The notes: a model not told the origin generated them from the letters alone. A stretch of DNA of 64,000 nucleotides from Halomonas sp. (GCF_011050415.1 NZ_DRFS01000024.1:62001-126000), one strand, 5' to 3'. Counted from the first letter of the stretch, positions 26,901-35,795 are shown. Numbers and translations are program-made.

Positions 26901-27958
26901 GTTGATGAAGGGCCCGTGCGGTGATGACGATCACGCAATATATGGTGTAGCTCACCACACGCCACCATTGGGTCATCACAGTTAATCACGATATCCGAAT
27001 GCGCCAGCACATAGCTGCGGCCAGTAATGGTATTTTCCACCACTTGGTAAGCGCCCTCTTGGTGGGTACCCGTGAAAGTGCCAATAAACCCCGTCTCACG
27101 TAACGAAACCGTTTCCAGCTTATCGCCTACTTTCAAACGCCCCTCATAATTCATTAGCGCTAAACGCGCCGACGTACCCGTACCCGTAGTACTGCGGCAA
27201 ATAACACCTGGATGAACGTAAGTCGTTGAGCGTGAACGCACAAATCCTTCCCCCACCTGCTCTTCCGGCCCCATAAAGTGCAGGAAAGGTAGCGGCCCTA
27301 CATCGCCCAGGGTGTAGTGGGAAAAACCCCGCTGAGCTTTAATCGCTTCGACAATTTTATAGGCACACTCCGAGAGTGCGCGCTCCTCATCACGAACAAG
27401 CTTAAAGCCTAGCTCAGTGGCATCAACCAAGGCGTAGAACCCACCGCTATACGCGATGGAGTAGGTGACCTGGCCAATGCCTGGCACCTGGATCGACGCT
27501 TGATAGGTGTCAATATAGCTGGGCAGTCCCTCACAGGTGACTGACTCGACAATACCGTTGTGCACTTTCGCTTCGATTTGCACTAACCCAGCAGGCGCTT
27601 CTAGCTTAAAGCGCTGAATGCCCTCCTGCTTAGGCACAATACCACTCTCCAGCACCGCAGTAGCAGTACATAGCGTGTTGGAGCCGGAGTAGATGGGGTA
27701 GCCCATCACTTCCATAATAATGTAGCCCGCTACTGCTTCGGGGTGGCAGGCAGGCACCAATAAATCCACCGACATTTCCGGAATACCGTAGGGCTCTTCA
27801 AGCAGCAAGCGGCGCAAACCATCGGCGTCATCGCGCAGGTACTCCATCTGCTCGCGTACGGTAGCGCCAGGCAAACGATCAATACCACCGGTAACAATAC
27901 GGCTAACATCGCCACCTGCATGAGTATCCATTAATTGAATAGTATGGATATTATTCAC
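26897..27958 (-). CDS. Proline racemase superfamily protein lacking both catalytic cysteines
   Basis: 353-residue member of the proline racemase / hydroxyproline epimerase / trans-3-hydroxyproline dehydratase superfamily, with family blocks MDTHAGGD near the start and GTGTSARLA near 259-267. Racemases and epimerases use two cysteines (MCGHG and SPCGTG). Here the first is Ser (S91 in YSGSNT) and the second Thr (T258 in RSTTGTGTSA). Two-base catalysis by thiols is therefore impossible. Dehydratases of the family keep one Cys and have Thr at the second site, so this Ser/Thr pair is a distinct variant. Start GTG, overlapping by 1 nt the stop of the upstream oxidoreductase. Exact reaction unknown. 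Confidence 0.85.
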   Translation of the reverse strand: MNNIHTIQLMDTHAGGDVSRIVTGGIDRLPGATVREQMEYLRDDADGLRRLLLEEPYGIPEMSVDLLVPACHPEAVAGYIIMEVMGYPIYSGSNTLCTATAVLESGIVPKQEGIQRFKLEAPAGLVQIEAKVHNGIVESVTCEGLPSYIDTYQASIQVPGIGQVTYSIAYSGGFYALVDATELGFKLVRDEERALSECAYKIVEAIKAQRGFSHYTLGDVGPLPFLHFMGPEEQVGEGFVRSRSTTYVHPGVICRSTTGTGTSARLALMNYEGRLKVGDKLETVSLRETGFIGTFTGTHQEGAYQVVENTITGRSYVLAHSDIVINCDDPMVACGELHHILRDRHHRTGPSST

Positions 27959-29151
27959 TAGCTGTGCTCCTGAGCGGCAGTTGACGCTGACCTATCAAGC
28001 GCAAAAGGCGCTCCATGGGTTGCCCACTGCGAATCTGGCACAATAACAATTTTACCCAGATAGTTGCTGCCTCGATTGACAAAATAGCGCTCCGCGTCAT
28101 GCAGTTCAGAAAGCTTAAACGCCGCATGCAGCACAGGCTTTAACTCACCACTACGAATCCACGCTACTAGCTGTTCAGCCTCTTCTCGGGTGCCATGGGA
28201 AACCCCAAAGATCTGTACCTGATAAAGGTAAACCCGGGTCCACATCATTTCGCTAAGGTTGCCACCGCTGGCACCTGCAATGGAAAGACGGGGGTAGCTC
28301 GCTCGACCCTGCATATCAACAATCATGGTGTCGATAAACAGGCTGGTCATTTCGCCACCCACCAAGTCCATCACTGCATCTATCGGTTTGCCGTCGGTGG
28401 TTGCCAGCACCCGTTCAACAAAGGTGGGTAAGTCACCACGATCAATCACCGCTTCAGCCCCTAACGCGACGAGCGCATCGGCTTTATCTAGTTGGCTTAC
28501 TGCGTAAGGAATAGCACCAACAATGCGACACAGCTGAATTAGTGCAGTGCCGACCCCGCCGCTGGCGCCGCTTACCAGGACCCGTTCGCCGGCGCTGACG
28601 TTAGCGGCGGTCATCATATGATAAGCCGTTTGATACGAGCACATGCCCATTGAAGCCAGCTCAGCATCGTATAGCTCTGGATTGGGAACATGATAAAACT
28701 GATCAGCGGGCACGGCGATGTACTCTGCGTAGCCACCGTCGGCACCATGGCCATAGTAATCCGGGGTAAGGTTTATATCGCGGCGCTCATCGGCGTAGAT
28801 ATTAAAATCGAGCAGCCCGCGTTGACCGATACGCCCGGCGTCTACGCCCTCTCCCACTGCTATGATATGACCTGCTACATCGGCACCTTGAATACGCGGG
28901 AAGGTGAATGTAGGGGTGCCGCCCATGGCGAACGAAGTAACATCGCTTTTGTCCTTGGTAGGGTACAGTCCTTCGCGCGCTTTACGATCAGTATTGTTCT
29001 TTGCCGTGGCAGTCACCTGTACCAACACTTCGCCCGCCTGAGGCAGCGGCGTGGCGACATCCTGATGGTATTCCAGCTTTTCGATACCACCATGTCCCGT
29101 CAATAGCATGGCGGCCATCGTCGTCGGCACGGTAAGCGAAGCTTCGGACAT
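27958..29151 (-). CDS. Zinc-binding-dehydrogenase-fold (quinone oxidoreductase-like) MDR protein
   Basis: 397-residue medium-chain reductase with an N-terminal GroES-like domain (VLVQVTATAKNNTD, RIQGADVAGHIIAVGEGV) and a Rossmann domain with SGASGGVGTALIQL at ~195-208. The structural zinc cysteine cluster of alcohol dehydrogenases is absent, as in quinone oxidoreductase-type MDRs. It is co-transcribed and 1-nt overlapped with the racemase-superfamily gene, which suggests consecutive steps on the same substrate. Start ATG after AAGGAG. Confidence 0.87.
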   Translation of the reverse strand: MSEASLTVPTTMAAMLLTGHGGIEKLEYHQDVATPLPQAGEVLVQVTATAKNNTDRKAREGLYPTKDKSDVTSFAMGGTPTFTFPRIQGADVAGHIIAVGEGVDAGRIGQRGLLDFNIYADERRDINLTPDYYGHGADGGYAEYIAVPADQFYHVPNPELYDAELASMGMCSYQTAYHMMTAANVSAGERVLVSGASGGVGTALIQLCRIVGAIPYAVSQLDKADALVALGAEAVIDRGDLPTFVERVLATTDGKPIDAVMDLVGGEMTSLFIDTMIVDMQGRASYPRLSIAGASGGNLSEMMWTRVYLYQVQIFGVSHGTREEAEQLVAWIRSGELKPVLHAAFKLSELHDAERYFVNRGSNYLGKIVIVPDSQWATHGAPFALDRSASTAAQEHS

Positions 29152-29232
29152 GAGCTGGCTCCTTATTTGAGAAATGATTACTGAAATGACAATAACAAAC
29201 TTTCACTCAGTCTCAAGTCGTATAAACAATAA

Positions 29233-29262
29233 TGGCGGTAGCGCAGGAGTGTGCTACCGCCA
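29233..29262 (-). terminator. Terminator hairpin downstream of the NnrU gene
   Basis: A perfect 10-bp stem (TGGCGGTAGC / GCTACCGCCA) with a 10-nt loop between the NnrU stop and the start region of the MDR gene. On - it is followed by TTATTGTTTA; on + it is followed by AAAAAA. Confidence 0.65.
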
Positions 29263-29313
29263 AAAAATAAACATACGCTCGGTGCCTATAACTATTATTA
29301 GCTAAAGCAGGTA

Positions 29314-29892
29314 CTAGCCAAAAACAGGAACGCCAATCAGTACAGCGTGTAAATAGAAGGCAAAAATCACATACGCCACTAAACCTATTACCACGGTAGC
29401 CATGGTTGCCATCTTAGAGGTGCTAACGGGTGCAGGTGGTGTAAGACGGTCGCGCTTTTTAGCGGTTTTAAACGCCAGAATGGCCCAGATAAGAAACGCA
29501 GCAAAAAAGATAATATTGCCTAGCCGGCCATTGGCGAGCAGGTGAGCCAACGCCCAGATTTTTACCGACAGCATCATCGGATGGCCAAGCTTGGCTTTAA
29601 TGGCGTTGCCTGGCACATAGGCTGCTACCAACATAATAAACGCAGGCAGCATGAGTAGTGCCACCGCATGGCGCATGCCCATGGGAGGGAACCAGACATA
29701 AATGGGGTCAAGGCGCATCTGACCAAAGCCATACATAGCAATCGCTAGACCAGCAATAGAGACGGCTGAGTAAGCTAATTTCCAGTTATTTTGGCCAAGT
29801 TTAGCGATCTGCTGCTGTCGCCAGTTTTCAGCAAAGATACGTACAGAGTGGCTGCCTAAAAAGATCAGCAGCCCGATGATCATAATCGTCAT
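29314..29892 (-). CDS. NnrU family membrane protein
   Basis: 192 residues with about five hydrophobic segments and the NnrU signature GSHSVRIFAENWRQQQIAKLG near the N-terminus, followed by LGHPMMLSVKIWALAHLLANG. The family was named from a nitric-oxide-reductase-linked locus and is related to isoprenylcysteine methyltransferase-like membrane proteins; its biochemical role is unproven. No denitrification genes are in the window. Start ATG after GGGAG. Confidence 0.85.
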   Translation of the reverse strand: MTIMIIGLLIFLGSHSVRIFAENWRQQQIAKLGQNNWKLAYSAVSIAGLAIAMYGFGQMRLDPIYVWFPPMGMRHAVALLMLPAFIMLVAAYVPGNAIKAKLGHPMMLSVKIWALAHLLANGRLGNIIFFAAFLIWAILAFKTAKKRDRLTPPAPVSTSKMATMATVVIGLVAYVIFAFYLHAVLIGVPVFG

Positions 29893-30018
29893 GAAACAAC
29901 TCCCAGTGGAAACGCTAGTCGACGGCTTAATGCCTTATTAGTCTTGGTCGCTGCAGAGGATGCCACAGACAGCCACCGTCCACCTATGCATGCGTCAACT
30001 TTTCTTTCCCTGACGATG

Positions 30019-30987
30019 CTAAAACCAGTGTTTGCGTTTAAATAGCCAGATCAATGCGCCACCAATCCCTAACATGGCGCCCCAGACGAAAAAGTAACCG
30101 TACTGATAATGCAGTTCAGGCATGTTTTCGAAGTTCATGCCGTAAATACCGGCGATAAACGTGAGCGGTACGAAAATTGCGGTAATCACCGTGAGGACAC
30201 GCATGGTGATATTAAGCTGATGTGATGAAATTGAGATATAACCGTCGATTAAATCACCGCAAATGTCGTAGTACATTTGGGTCAAGGTGTAGAGACGCTC
30301 AAAGCGATCCGCCACGTCATTGATCGCGTGCAGGGTTTCGCTCTCTTCCCGAGGTAAATGTTCGTAGTCGTAGGCCGTCAACTCTTGAGTAATCCCTTTG
30401 TGATAACTAAAGATGCGGCGCATTTTGACCAACCGAGACCGGTAGGTAATGATTTTGCGCATCAAAACATCGTTTCCGTTCTCTAACAGCTCATCCTCTA
30501 GATCGCTTAACTCAGTCTCAAACTCAAGCAGGCTGTCGATATAAAAACCCGCCGATATGTACATTATGCGCAGTGCGACTTGCTCTGGCGAGTGCGCTAA
30601 AAGTGCTCTGCCGTGCTCGTTAAACAGTCGCTCAATGCTTAGCGCTTCCCCTGGGTGAAGTGTGATCAGAAACGTCTCACCTACAAAGAAACAAACCTGC
30701 TGAGGCAAGTAATTCAGTTCGGCATCGAAGGAGGAGATACCGCGATAAATAATTAGCGTGTGGTTTTCAAATTCTTCGATTTTAGGTGGATGACGCTCTT
30801 TGTGAGCATCCTGAATAGCCATGGGGTGAAAATCAAACGCTTCTAAAATAGCGCGCTCACTCTCCTGGGTCTCGCCCTGCATATCGATCCAGATATGGCT
30901 TCCAGGCGTGGATTTCCACAGCGTTAATAGGCTCTCATCACCTTCGTGAGTCTCGCCGTCAGGAGTCGTAATAATGGTTCGAATCAT
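30019..30987 (-). CDS. corA: CorA-family divalent cation transporter
   Basis: 322 residues. Cytosolic N-terminal domain, long helix region ~150-260, then two C-terminal membrane helices with the GMN signature at 283-285 (IYGMNFENMPEL). The C-terminus is Lys/Arg-rich (FKRKHWF). CorA/ZntB proteins conduct Mg2+ and related ions as pentamers; GMN followed by E/N-rich loop favours Mg2+, although ZntB-like zinc transport cannot be excluded. Its start lies 29 bp inside the 3' end of the upstream symporter gene, so it is probably on the TPP-controlled mRNA. AAGGA precedes the ATG. Confidence 0.9.
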   Translation of the reverse strand: MIRTIITTPDGETHEGDESLLTLWKSTPGSHIWIDMQGETQESERAILEAFDFHPMAIQDAHKERHPPKIEEFENHTLIIYRGISSFDAELNYLPQQVCFFVGETFLITLHPGEALSIERLFNEHGRALLAHSPEQVALRIMYISAGFYIDSLLEFETELSDLEDELLENGNDVLMRKIITYRSRLVKMRRIFSYHKGITQELTAYDYEHLPREESETLHAINDVADRFERLYTLTQMYYDICGDLIDGYISISSHQLNITMRVLTVITAIFVPLTFIAGIYGMNFENMPELHYQYGYFFVWGAMLGIGGALIWLFKRKHWF

Positions 30988-32371
30988 GATCGTCCTTGCG
31001 AATAGCTAGCGTTAAGTAAGCCAACAACACACTCACCAACGTTGAGGTAATCAGTGCACCTAAAAATGGACCTAGCGTGGGAATACTGCCAGGAAAGCTC
31101 GCCGCGACGACACCGGCCATGAAGCTACCTTGGCTAACCCAACCCGGCAAAATTGCGCCTAACAGCCCAGCAACCCCACCTCCAACCGCAGCCAAGGGTG
31201 TCATACGCTTCCATAGGCCTAGCAGCACCGGCACCACGATAGCAGCACACAATAAGTCGGCAATTAAAAACAGTCGCAGTACCGATAACCCTTGTAACGC
31301 AATGGCAACCACTGGAATCATCAAGGCAATCGTGACCCAGCGGGCAGTGGTCAGTGAAACGCCACGCTGCTCGCTGCGCGCGGCCAATAAAGAGGCAATA
31401 CCGTTTTGTAACGTATCGACACTTGAGGCAACTAAGGTAACGGCTAACACTAATGCAGGTAGCGTCAGCCATGCAGGGGCTTCCGTTAGCAGCGCAAAAA
31501 ACGGCATAGGTGGTTCGCCCAACGCCACGCCACTCATCGCGGCCAACATACCTAAGCCACCAATCAACATCACGACAACGACCGTCATGCCCCCACCAAG
31601 CCAAGCACCGCGCCCCAGGCTTTGGTTATCTTGGGCTGCCCATACACGCTGCCAATACCCTTGATGAAATAGATTGGCGGCAGTGACGGCTATCATCAGT
31701 GTTAATGCAACGCTTAGTGCACTGGCAACGGGAATTGCTGGCAACGCAACCCCGCTTGGCAGGGAGGGCAGTCGCCATAGTACCGCGCCACCTACCACCA
31801 ACAGCAGCACCAATAGCAACCACGCCTGCCAACGGTCGGTGGCCAGGCTGGCGCGCAGACCGCCCACCGCGGTGTAAACCAGCGTAGTAAGCGCTACGCC
31901 GATAATCACCAGCGCAGGCGGCACATCAGATAACAACGCGGTGATCGCCCCAATCGCGGTTAGCTCGGCCGCTAAAAAACACGCCATATAGCCAATAGAC
32001 ACCAGCGTTACCCAACGCTTTACGCCAAGGCCATAGCACGCCTCGGCAAACTCAGCGATGCTACGCCCTTCAGGCAGCGCACGGCGAATTTTAGGGCCAT
32101 AAAGCCCCAGCACAATAAAGGGCAGCGCGGAGCCTAACGCGTAACCAGCCAGGGCGAGAGGGCCAACAAAAGCGCCAATTTCAGGCGGTGCAAACAGAAT
32201 CCACGCGCCCATACCGGATGCAAGAAAAGAGAGCCCCAGGGTAGAGGCCGTTTGCGAATTGCGGGCAGTTACATAGTCATCTAATGAGCCGTCTACCCAG
32301 CGGGCACGCAGGCCCAAATAAGCAAAACAGCACAACGCCGCGCCAAGCACGGCTGACGTTAGGTAAAGCAT
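30959..32371 (-). CDS. Sodium:solute symporter family transporter under TPP riboswitch control (probable thiamine-related importer)
   Basis: 470-residue SSS-family protein with about 13 hydrophobic segments. GLSFLASGMGAWILFAPPEIGAF near residues 46-68 and GLRASLATDRWQAWLLL near 175 are typical of the family. The gene is preceded directly by a TPP-sensing aptamer whose 3' strand contains the GGAGG Shine-Dalgarno, 9 nt from the ATG. That control makes thiamine or a precursor (hydroxymethylpyrimidine or similar) the likely substrate. This is inference from regulation; the protein sequence alone does not show the substrate. It overlaps corA by 29 bp. Confidence 0.88.
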   Translation of the reverse strand: MLYLTSAVLGAALCCFAYLGLRARWVDGSLDDYVTARNSQTASTLGLSFLASGMGAWILFAPPEIGAFVGPLALAGYALGSALPFIVLGLYGPKIRRALPEGRSIAEFAEACYGLGVKRWVTLVSIGYMACFLAAELTAIGAITALLSDVPPALVIIGVALTTLVYTAVGGLRASLATDRWQAWLLLVLLLVVGGAVLWRLPSLPSGVALPAIPVASALSVALTLMIAVTAANLFHQGYWQRVWAAQDNQSLGRGAWLGGGMTVVVVMLIGGLGMLAAMSGVALGEPPMPFFALLTEAPAWLTLPALVLAVTLVASSVDTLQNGIASLLAARSEQRGVSLTTARWVTIALMIPVVAIALQGLSVLRLFLIADLLCAAIVVPVLLGLWKRMTPLAAVGGGVAGLLGAILPGWVSQGSFMAGVVAASFPGSIPTLGPFLGALITSTLVSVLLAYLTLAIRKDDHDSNHYYDS

Positions 32372-32375
32372 GTCG

Positions 32376-32468
32376 CACTTCCTCCGCCGGTACTAACCGG
32401 ATCAGGTTCCAGGGTCGGCGCAGCGCGCATTCTCAGCCCCATTTATTAGGGCTCCCCTGGCGACAGTG
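32376..32468 (-). promoter_or_regulatory. TPP (thiamine pyrophosphate) riboswitch, THI element
   Basis: On - the conserved elements occur in order: CCAGGG (P2 5' strand), AGCCC-loop-GGGCT followed by the invariant CTGAGA, ACCCTGG (P2 3' strand), then AACCTGATCCGGTTAGTACC and GGCGGAGGAAGTG. The P5 hairpin CCGG...CCGG is intact. P1 is short (CACT/AGTG). The GGAGG near the 3' end, 32381-32385, is the Shine-Dalgarno of the symporter, so ligand binding should directly block translation without a separate expression platform. Confidence 0.95.
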
Positions 32469-32529
32469 AATGGAAGGGCTAGTCTACCTACGTTGCGTCA
32501 TTCATGCTCACTCAAATATATTCATAGGA

Positions 32530-32571
32530 ACTGGCTCATACGGACTAGCTCATACGGACTAGCTCATATGA
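32530..32571. repeat. Three tandem 14-bp repeats upstream of the TPP riboswitch
   Basis: ACTGGCTCATACGG, ACTAGCTCATACGG and ACTAGCTCATATGA lie head to tail in the gap between the peroxidase-related gene and the riboswitch. They differ at few positions, which points to slippage. They overlap the presumed promoter region of the symporter mRNA. Confidence 0.75.
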
Positions 32572-32618
32572 GCGTGCTCGCTGAAAAATGTAGCGCAATG
32601 ATAAGGTTAAGTCGCTCG

Positions 32619-33209
32619 TTAGGAAGCAGCACGAGGAACTCGTCCCATTAAGTAAAACTCTTCATTAGGTGGCGTGCCTGCCAGCGTCACCAAACGATTA
32701 GACAAGCCAAAAAATGCCGCGATGGCACCAATATCCCAGCAGTCATCCTGTGTAAAGCCTACCGCCAATAGGCGCATAAGCCACTCATCGTTCATCTCAC
32801 CTACGTCAATCGCGCAGTGCATGGCGAAATCAAGCATTACCCGGTGACGCTCGCTAATCGGTGCCACACGATGATTAATCGCGACTTGGTCAGCCAGTAG
32901 TGGGTCTTTGCTATAAATTCGCACCAATGCTCCATGAGCCACGACGCAATACAGGCAGCGATTGCGCGCACTGGTAGCGACCACAATCATCTCTTTCTCT
33001 GTTTTTGTCAGCGAATCCGACTCACGCTCCATTAAAGCATCATGGTAGGCAAAGAAGGCACGAAACTCTGCGGGACGATGGGCTAACATCAAGAAAACAT
33101 TAGGCACAAAGCCTGCTTTCTCCTGAACAGTCAGGATGACAGCGCGAATATCCTCAGGCAGGTCATCAAGTGTTTCGGGTACATTAAAACGACTTAGTGT
33201 TGCAGACAT
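32619..33209 (-). CDS. Peroxidase-related (AhpD/carboxymuconolactone decarboxylase-like) protein
   Basis: 196 residues. The AhpD-like redox centre CLYC at 85-88 with H92 (RNRCLYCVVAHGA) sits in the all-helical CMD fold. The family is annotated as uncharacterised peroxidase-related enzymes. Probably a thiol-dependent peroxidase or disulfide reductase; no dedicated partner is next to it. Start ATG after AGAGG; single gene with a ~250-bp downstream gap that holds the repeats and riboswitch of the next unit. Confidence 0.88.
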   Translation of the reverse strand: MSATLSRFNVPETLDDLPEDIRAVILTVQEKAGFVPNVFLMLAHRPAEFRAFFAYHDALMERESDSLTKTEKEMIVVATSARNRCLYCVVAHGALVRIYSKDPLLADQVAINHRVAPISERHRVMLDFAMHCAIDVGEMNDEWLMRLLAVGFTQDDCWDIGAIAAFFGLSNRLVTLAGTPPNEEFYLMGRVPRAAS

Positions 33210-33405
33210 AACTACCTCTTTATTGCTAAGTTTAACAATCCCATTAAAACGGTTTAGCTGACGTGTAACAAAAAGCTAAATTAAGAGGCTTTTAATCAGT
33301 TGCTCCGCTCGCCATACTGCATTATCGATCTGTCATTAAAATCGCACTTACTCCTATAAACATATAATCTGAACCGATAAACAGTTCGTTCAAAGGGAAA
33401 CTGTC

Positions 33406-34098
33406 ATGAGTCATAACGAAGCCAAGGAACATACCCCTGGTAGGCTAGATGAATTATTTGCCGACCCCTACCGAGCTTTCGAAAATGATACGGATGAGCG
33501 CCAATTGCATATCCGCATCATGCTGCATATGTTGCTTGCCCGCCCAATGACACGTGGTCAGATGACACTTCGCGTCATTCACGGCTGGGAGAATGGCGGT
33601 TTTGAAACCGATGACCTAAAGCATATCGATTACCCACTTAACAGCGTAGCCGACTTCAAACACGCCGTGCAGGCGTTTGAAAAAGCGTCTAAGCACAATA
33701 CACCAATGCCTGCCGATGCAACCGCGATACTTTCCACCCCGCTTGCTGATGCCATTGCCGTTGCTGAAGCTGAAGGTCAAGAGCTATCCAAGGACATTCA
33801 ACAAACGCCAGCCCGCTGGCAAGCATTTGAAGGTGGTTTAGCGCTTTATACGCTGTTCAAAATGTATCACCGTCTCGTTTATGGTGAGGATGACAACTAC
33901 CGCTGTTCTCAATGCATTACGCCGCTTGGTTTGCGCGAAATACATGAATTCCACCTTGAAGAGGGTGAATTTGCACTGCTTGTACCGCCGGCTACTCACT
34001 TCAAGAGTGAGGAATCGCTATTAGTCTTGCATGAGAGCCAGCTTGATCCAATTGAACGACTGCTTGAAGAAAGCCTGCCTTTATTTGATAACTTTTAA
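33406..34098 (+). CDS. Hypothetical protein, unrecognised
   Basis: 230-residue acidic soluble protein without signal peptide or membrane segment. I recognise no domain. Visible features: a His/Met-rich helical stretch RQLHIRIMLHMLLARPMTRGQMTLRVIHG split over residues 31-60, one CxxC (CSQC near 177-180) in YRCSQCITPLGLREIHEFHLEEGEF, and an amphipathic C-terminus. AGGGA lies 7-8 nt before the ATG, and codon use matches the neighbours, so it is a real gene. It is convergent with mmsA across a terminator hairpin. Confidence 0.75.
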   Translation: MSHNEAKEHTPGRLDELFADPYRAFENDTDERQLHIRIMLHMLLARPMTRGQMTLRVIHGWENGGFETDDLKHIDYPLNSVADFKHAVQAFEKASKHNTPMPADATAILSTPLADAIAVAEAEGQELSKDIQQTPARWQAFEGGLALYTLFKMYHRLVYGEDDNYRCSQCITPLGLREIHEFHLEEGEFALLVPPATHFKSEESLLVLHESQLDPIERLLEESLPLFDNF

Positions 34099-34123
34099 GG
34101 CCAAGACTACTTCTTGCTCATAA

Positions 34124-34150
34124 ATTGGCCCTGCATTTAGCAGGGCCAAT
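34124..34150. terminator. Bidirectional terminator hairpin between convergent genes
   Basis: An 11-bp perfect stem (ATTGGCCCTGC / GCAGGGCCAAT) with a 5-nt loop, 25 bp after the hypothetical gene and 24 bp after mmsA. U-runs are poor on both sides. Confidence 0.7.
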
Positions 34151-34174
34151 GGTGAACAACGAGCGCAGCGTTCT

Positions 34175-35674
34175 TTAACCCAGTGAAATCGTACTGTTTA
34201 TGCCGCTTGAAACATTCTCCGGCTCAAACCAACGCGCGGTAACGGTTTTTGTTTGCGTCCAAAATGCGATTGCCTGTTTACCGTTAGGGCCTAAATCGCC
34301 AAGTTTTGAAGCGCGAGACCCGGTGAAGCTGAAATAAGCCACGGGTACGGGGATGGGCACGTTGATACCGATTTGACCAACATCAATATCGGTTTCAAAG
34401 CGGCGTGCGACCCAGCCGGAGTTGGTAAAGATGGAAGTGCCGTTGCCGTTAGGATTGGCATTAATGAATGCAATCGCCTCATCCAATGTTTCAACGCTCA
34501 CCACACATAATACCGGGCCAAAAATTTCCTCACGATAAATGGTCATGTCTGCCGTCACATCAGCAAACAGGGTTGGACCTACAAAGTTGCCGTTTGGGTA
34601 ACCCTCTACCTGAACATTGCGCCCATCTACCAACAGCCTGGCGCCCTCTTTCTCACCAGCATCGATCAAGCGCAATACACGGTCACGGGCAGCCGGCGAC
34701 ACCAGTGGCCCTAAATCCGCATCTAACTGAGTACCGGGACCTACTTTCATGGCTTGTGCGGCATCAACTATATCGCTAAGCCACTCACGCGCATCGCCCA
34801 CCAGTACCACAACCGAGTTCGCCATGCAGCGTTGACCGGCAGCACCAAAGGCTGAGCCCAGAAGGTTATTGATCGCTTGGCTACGATTCGCATCGGGCAT
34901 TACTACGCAGTGGTTTTTGGCCCCCATCATCGCCTGCATACGCTTGCCTGCTGCTGCCGCGCGATTGTAAAGCAGCGAGCCAACGTGGGTAGAACCAATG
35001 AATGAAAGCGCCTTGATATCCTGATGATCCGCAATTTGATTGGCCACATCTGGCCCGCCATGTACCACGTTGAGCACGCCCGGCGGAATGCCCGCTTCAT
35101 GTGCCAGCTCTACTAACCGCATGGTGGAACTGGGGTCTTGCTCGGAGGGTTTGAGCACAAAGGTATTGCCGGTAGCTATCGCCAGCGGAAACATAAAGCA
35201 GGGCAACATAATGGGAAAGTTAAACGCAGTGATGCCCGCCCCTACGCCCAGCGGCTGATGCATGGTGTAAACGTCGACCTCGTTGGCGGCGTTTTCTGCC
35301 AGTTCACCCAGCTGTAAGGAGGTAATTGAACAGGCGTGCTCAACGACTTCCAAACCACGACCTACTTCGCCTTCCGCATCAGGTAAGGTTTTACCATGCT
35401 CTTCAGTAATCAGTGCAGCGAGTTCTGCGGTGTTGTCACGAATCAGCGCCTGCAGCTTGAGCATAATGCGCATGCGCTTGCCCAACGGCACTTTGCGCCA
35501 CTCTTTAAACGCTTCTTTGGCGCTGCTGATAGCACGCTCTACTTCATCAGCGGTACAAAACGGTACTCGGGCAACCACTTCCTGAGTGGCGGGATTGACC
35601 ACATCGCGCCACTCCTGGCTTTGCGACTGGATCGGCTGGCCATCGATATACATGGGGATTTCGCGGACGGACAT
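34175..35674 (-). CDS. mmsA: CoA-acylating methylmalonate-semialdehyde dehydrogenase
   Basis: 499-residue aldehyde dehydrogenase that converts methylmalonate semialdehyde (or malonate semialdehyde) with CoA and NAD to propionyl-CoA (acetyl-CoA), in valine and inositol breakdown. The catalytic Cys is C283 ([12 protein letters not shown]). The usual ALDH general-base Glu is replaced at ~252-254 ([14 protein letters not shown]), as is typical of this CoA-dependent family. Start ATG after TAGGAG. A perfect LiuR-like palindrome lies 106 bp upstream, which fits branched-chain amino-acid control. No mmsB is in the window. Confidence 0.95.
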   Translation of the reverse strand: MSVREIPMYIDGQPIQSQSQEWRDVVNPATQEVVARVPFCTADEVERAISSAKEAFKEWRKVPLGKRMRIMLKLQALIRDNTAELAALITEEHGKTLPDAEGEVGRGLEVVEHACSITSLQLGELAENAANEVDVYTMHQPLGVGAGITAFNFPIMLPCFMFPLAIATGNTFVLKPSEQDPSSTMRLVELAHEAGIPPGVLNVVHGGPDVANQIADHQDIKALSFIGSTHVGSLLYNRAAAAGKRMQAMMGAKNHCVVMPDANRSQAINNLLGSAFGAAGQRCMANSVVVLVGDAREWLSDIVDAAQAMKVGPGTQLDADLGPLVSPAARDRVLRLIDAGEKEGARLLVDGRNVQVEGYPNGNFVGPTLFADVTADMTIYREEIFGPVLCVVSVETLDEAIAFINANPNGNGTSIFTNSGWVARRFETDIDVGQIGINVPIPVPVAYFSFTGSRASKLGDLGPNGKQAIAFWTQTKTVTARWFEPENVSSGINSTISLG

Positions 35675-35779
35675 AGCGTTGCTCCTATTTATGGTTATGA
35701 TTGTTGTTCAAAAGCACTTGTGAAAACCGCTGTTAGAAAAGTTGAGCTGCAAAGCAAGAGCACTGGGTATAGCAGCAAG

Positions 35780-35795
35780 TTGACGTTAACGTCAA
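35780..35795. promoter_or_regulatory. LiuR-like operator upstream of mmsA
   Basis: TTGACGTTAACGTCAA is a perfect 16-bp palindrome. It closely resembles the motif described for LiuR, the MerR-family regulator of leucine/isovalerate degradation in proteobacteria. A half-site AACGTCAA recurs at 35831-35838. It lies upstream of mmsA (-) and also within reach of the peptidase promoter (+). Confidence 0.6.

Noticed and set aside
28690..29106. 138-codon + strand ORF antisense to the MDR gene
   Set aside because: Antisense shadow of a conserved enzyme; no ribosome-binding site or family similarity.
31077..31664. 195-codon + strand ORF inside the sodium:solute symporter gene
   Set aside because: Low-complexity Pro/Thr/Ala translation, no ribosome-binding site, and fully antisense to a well-supported membrane transporter.
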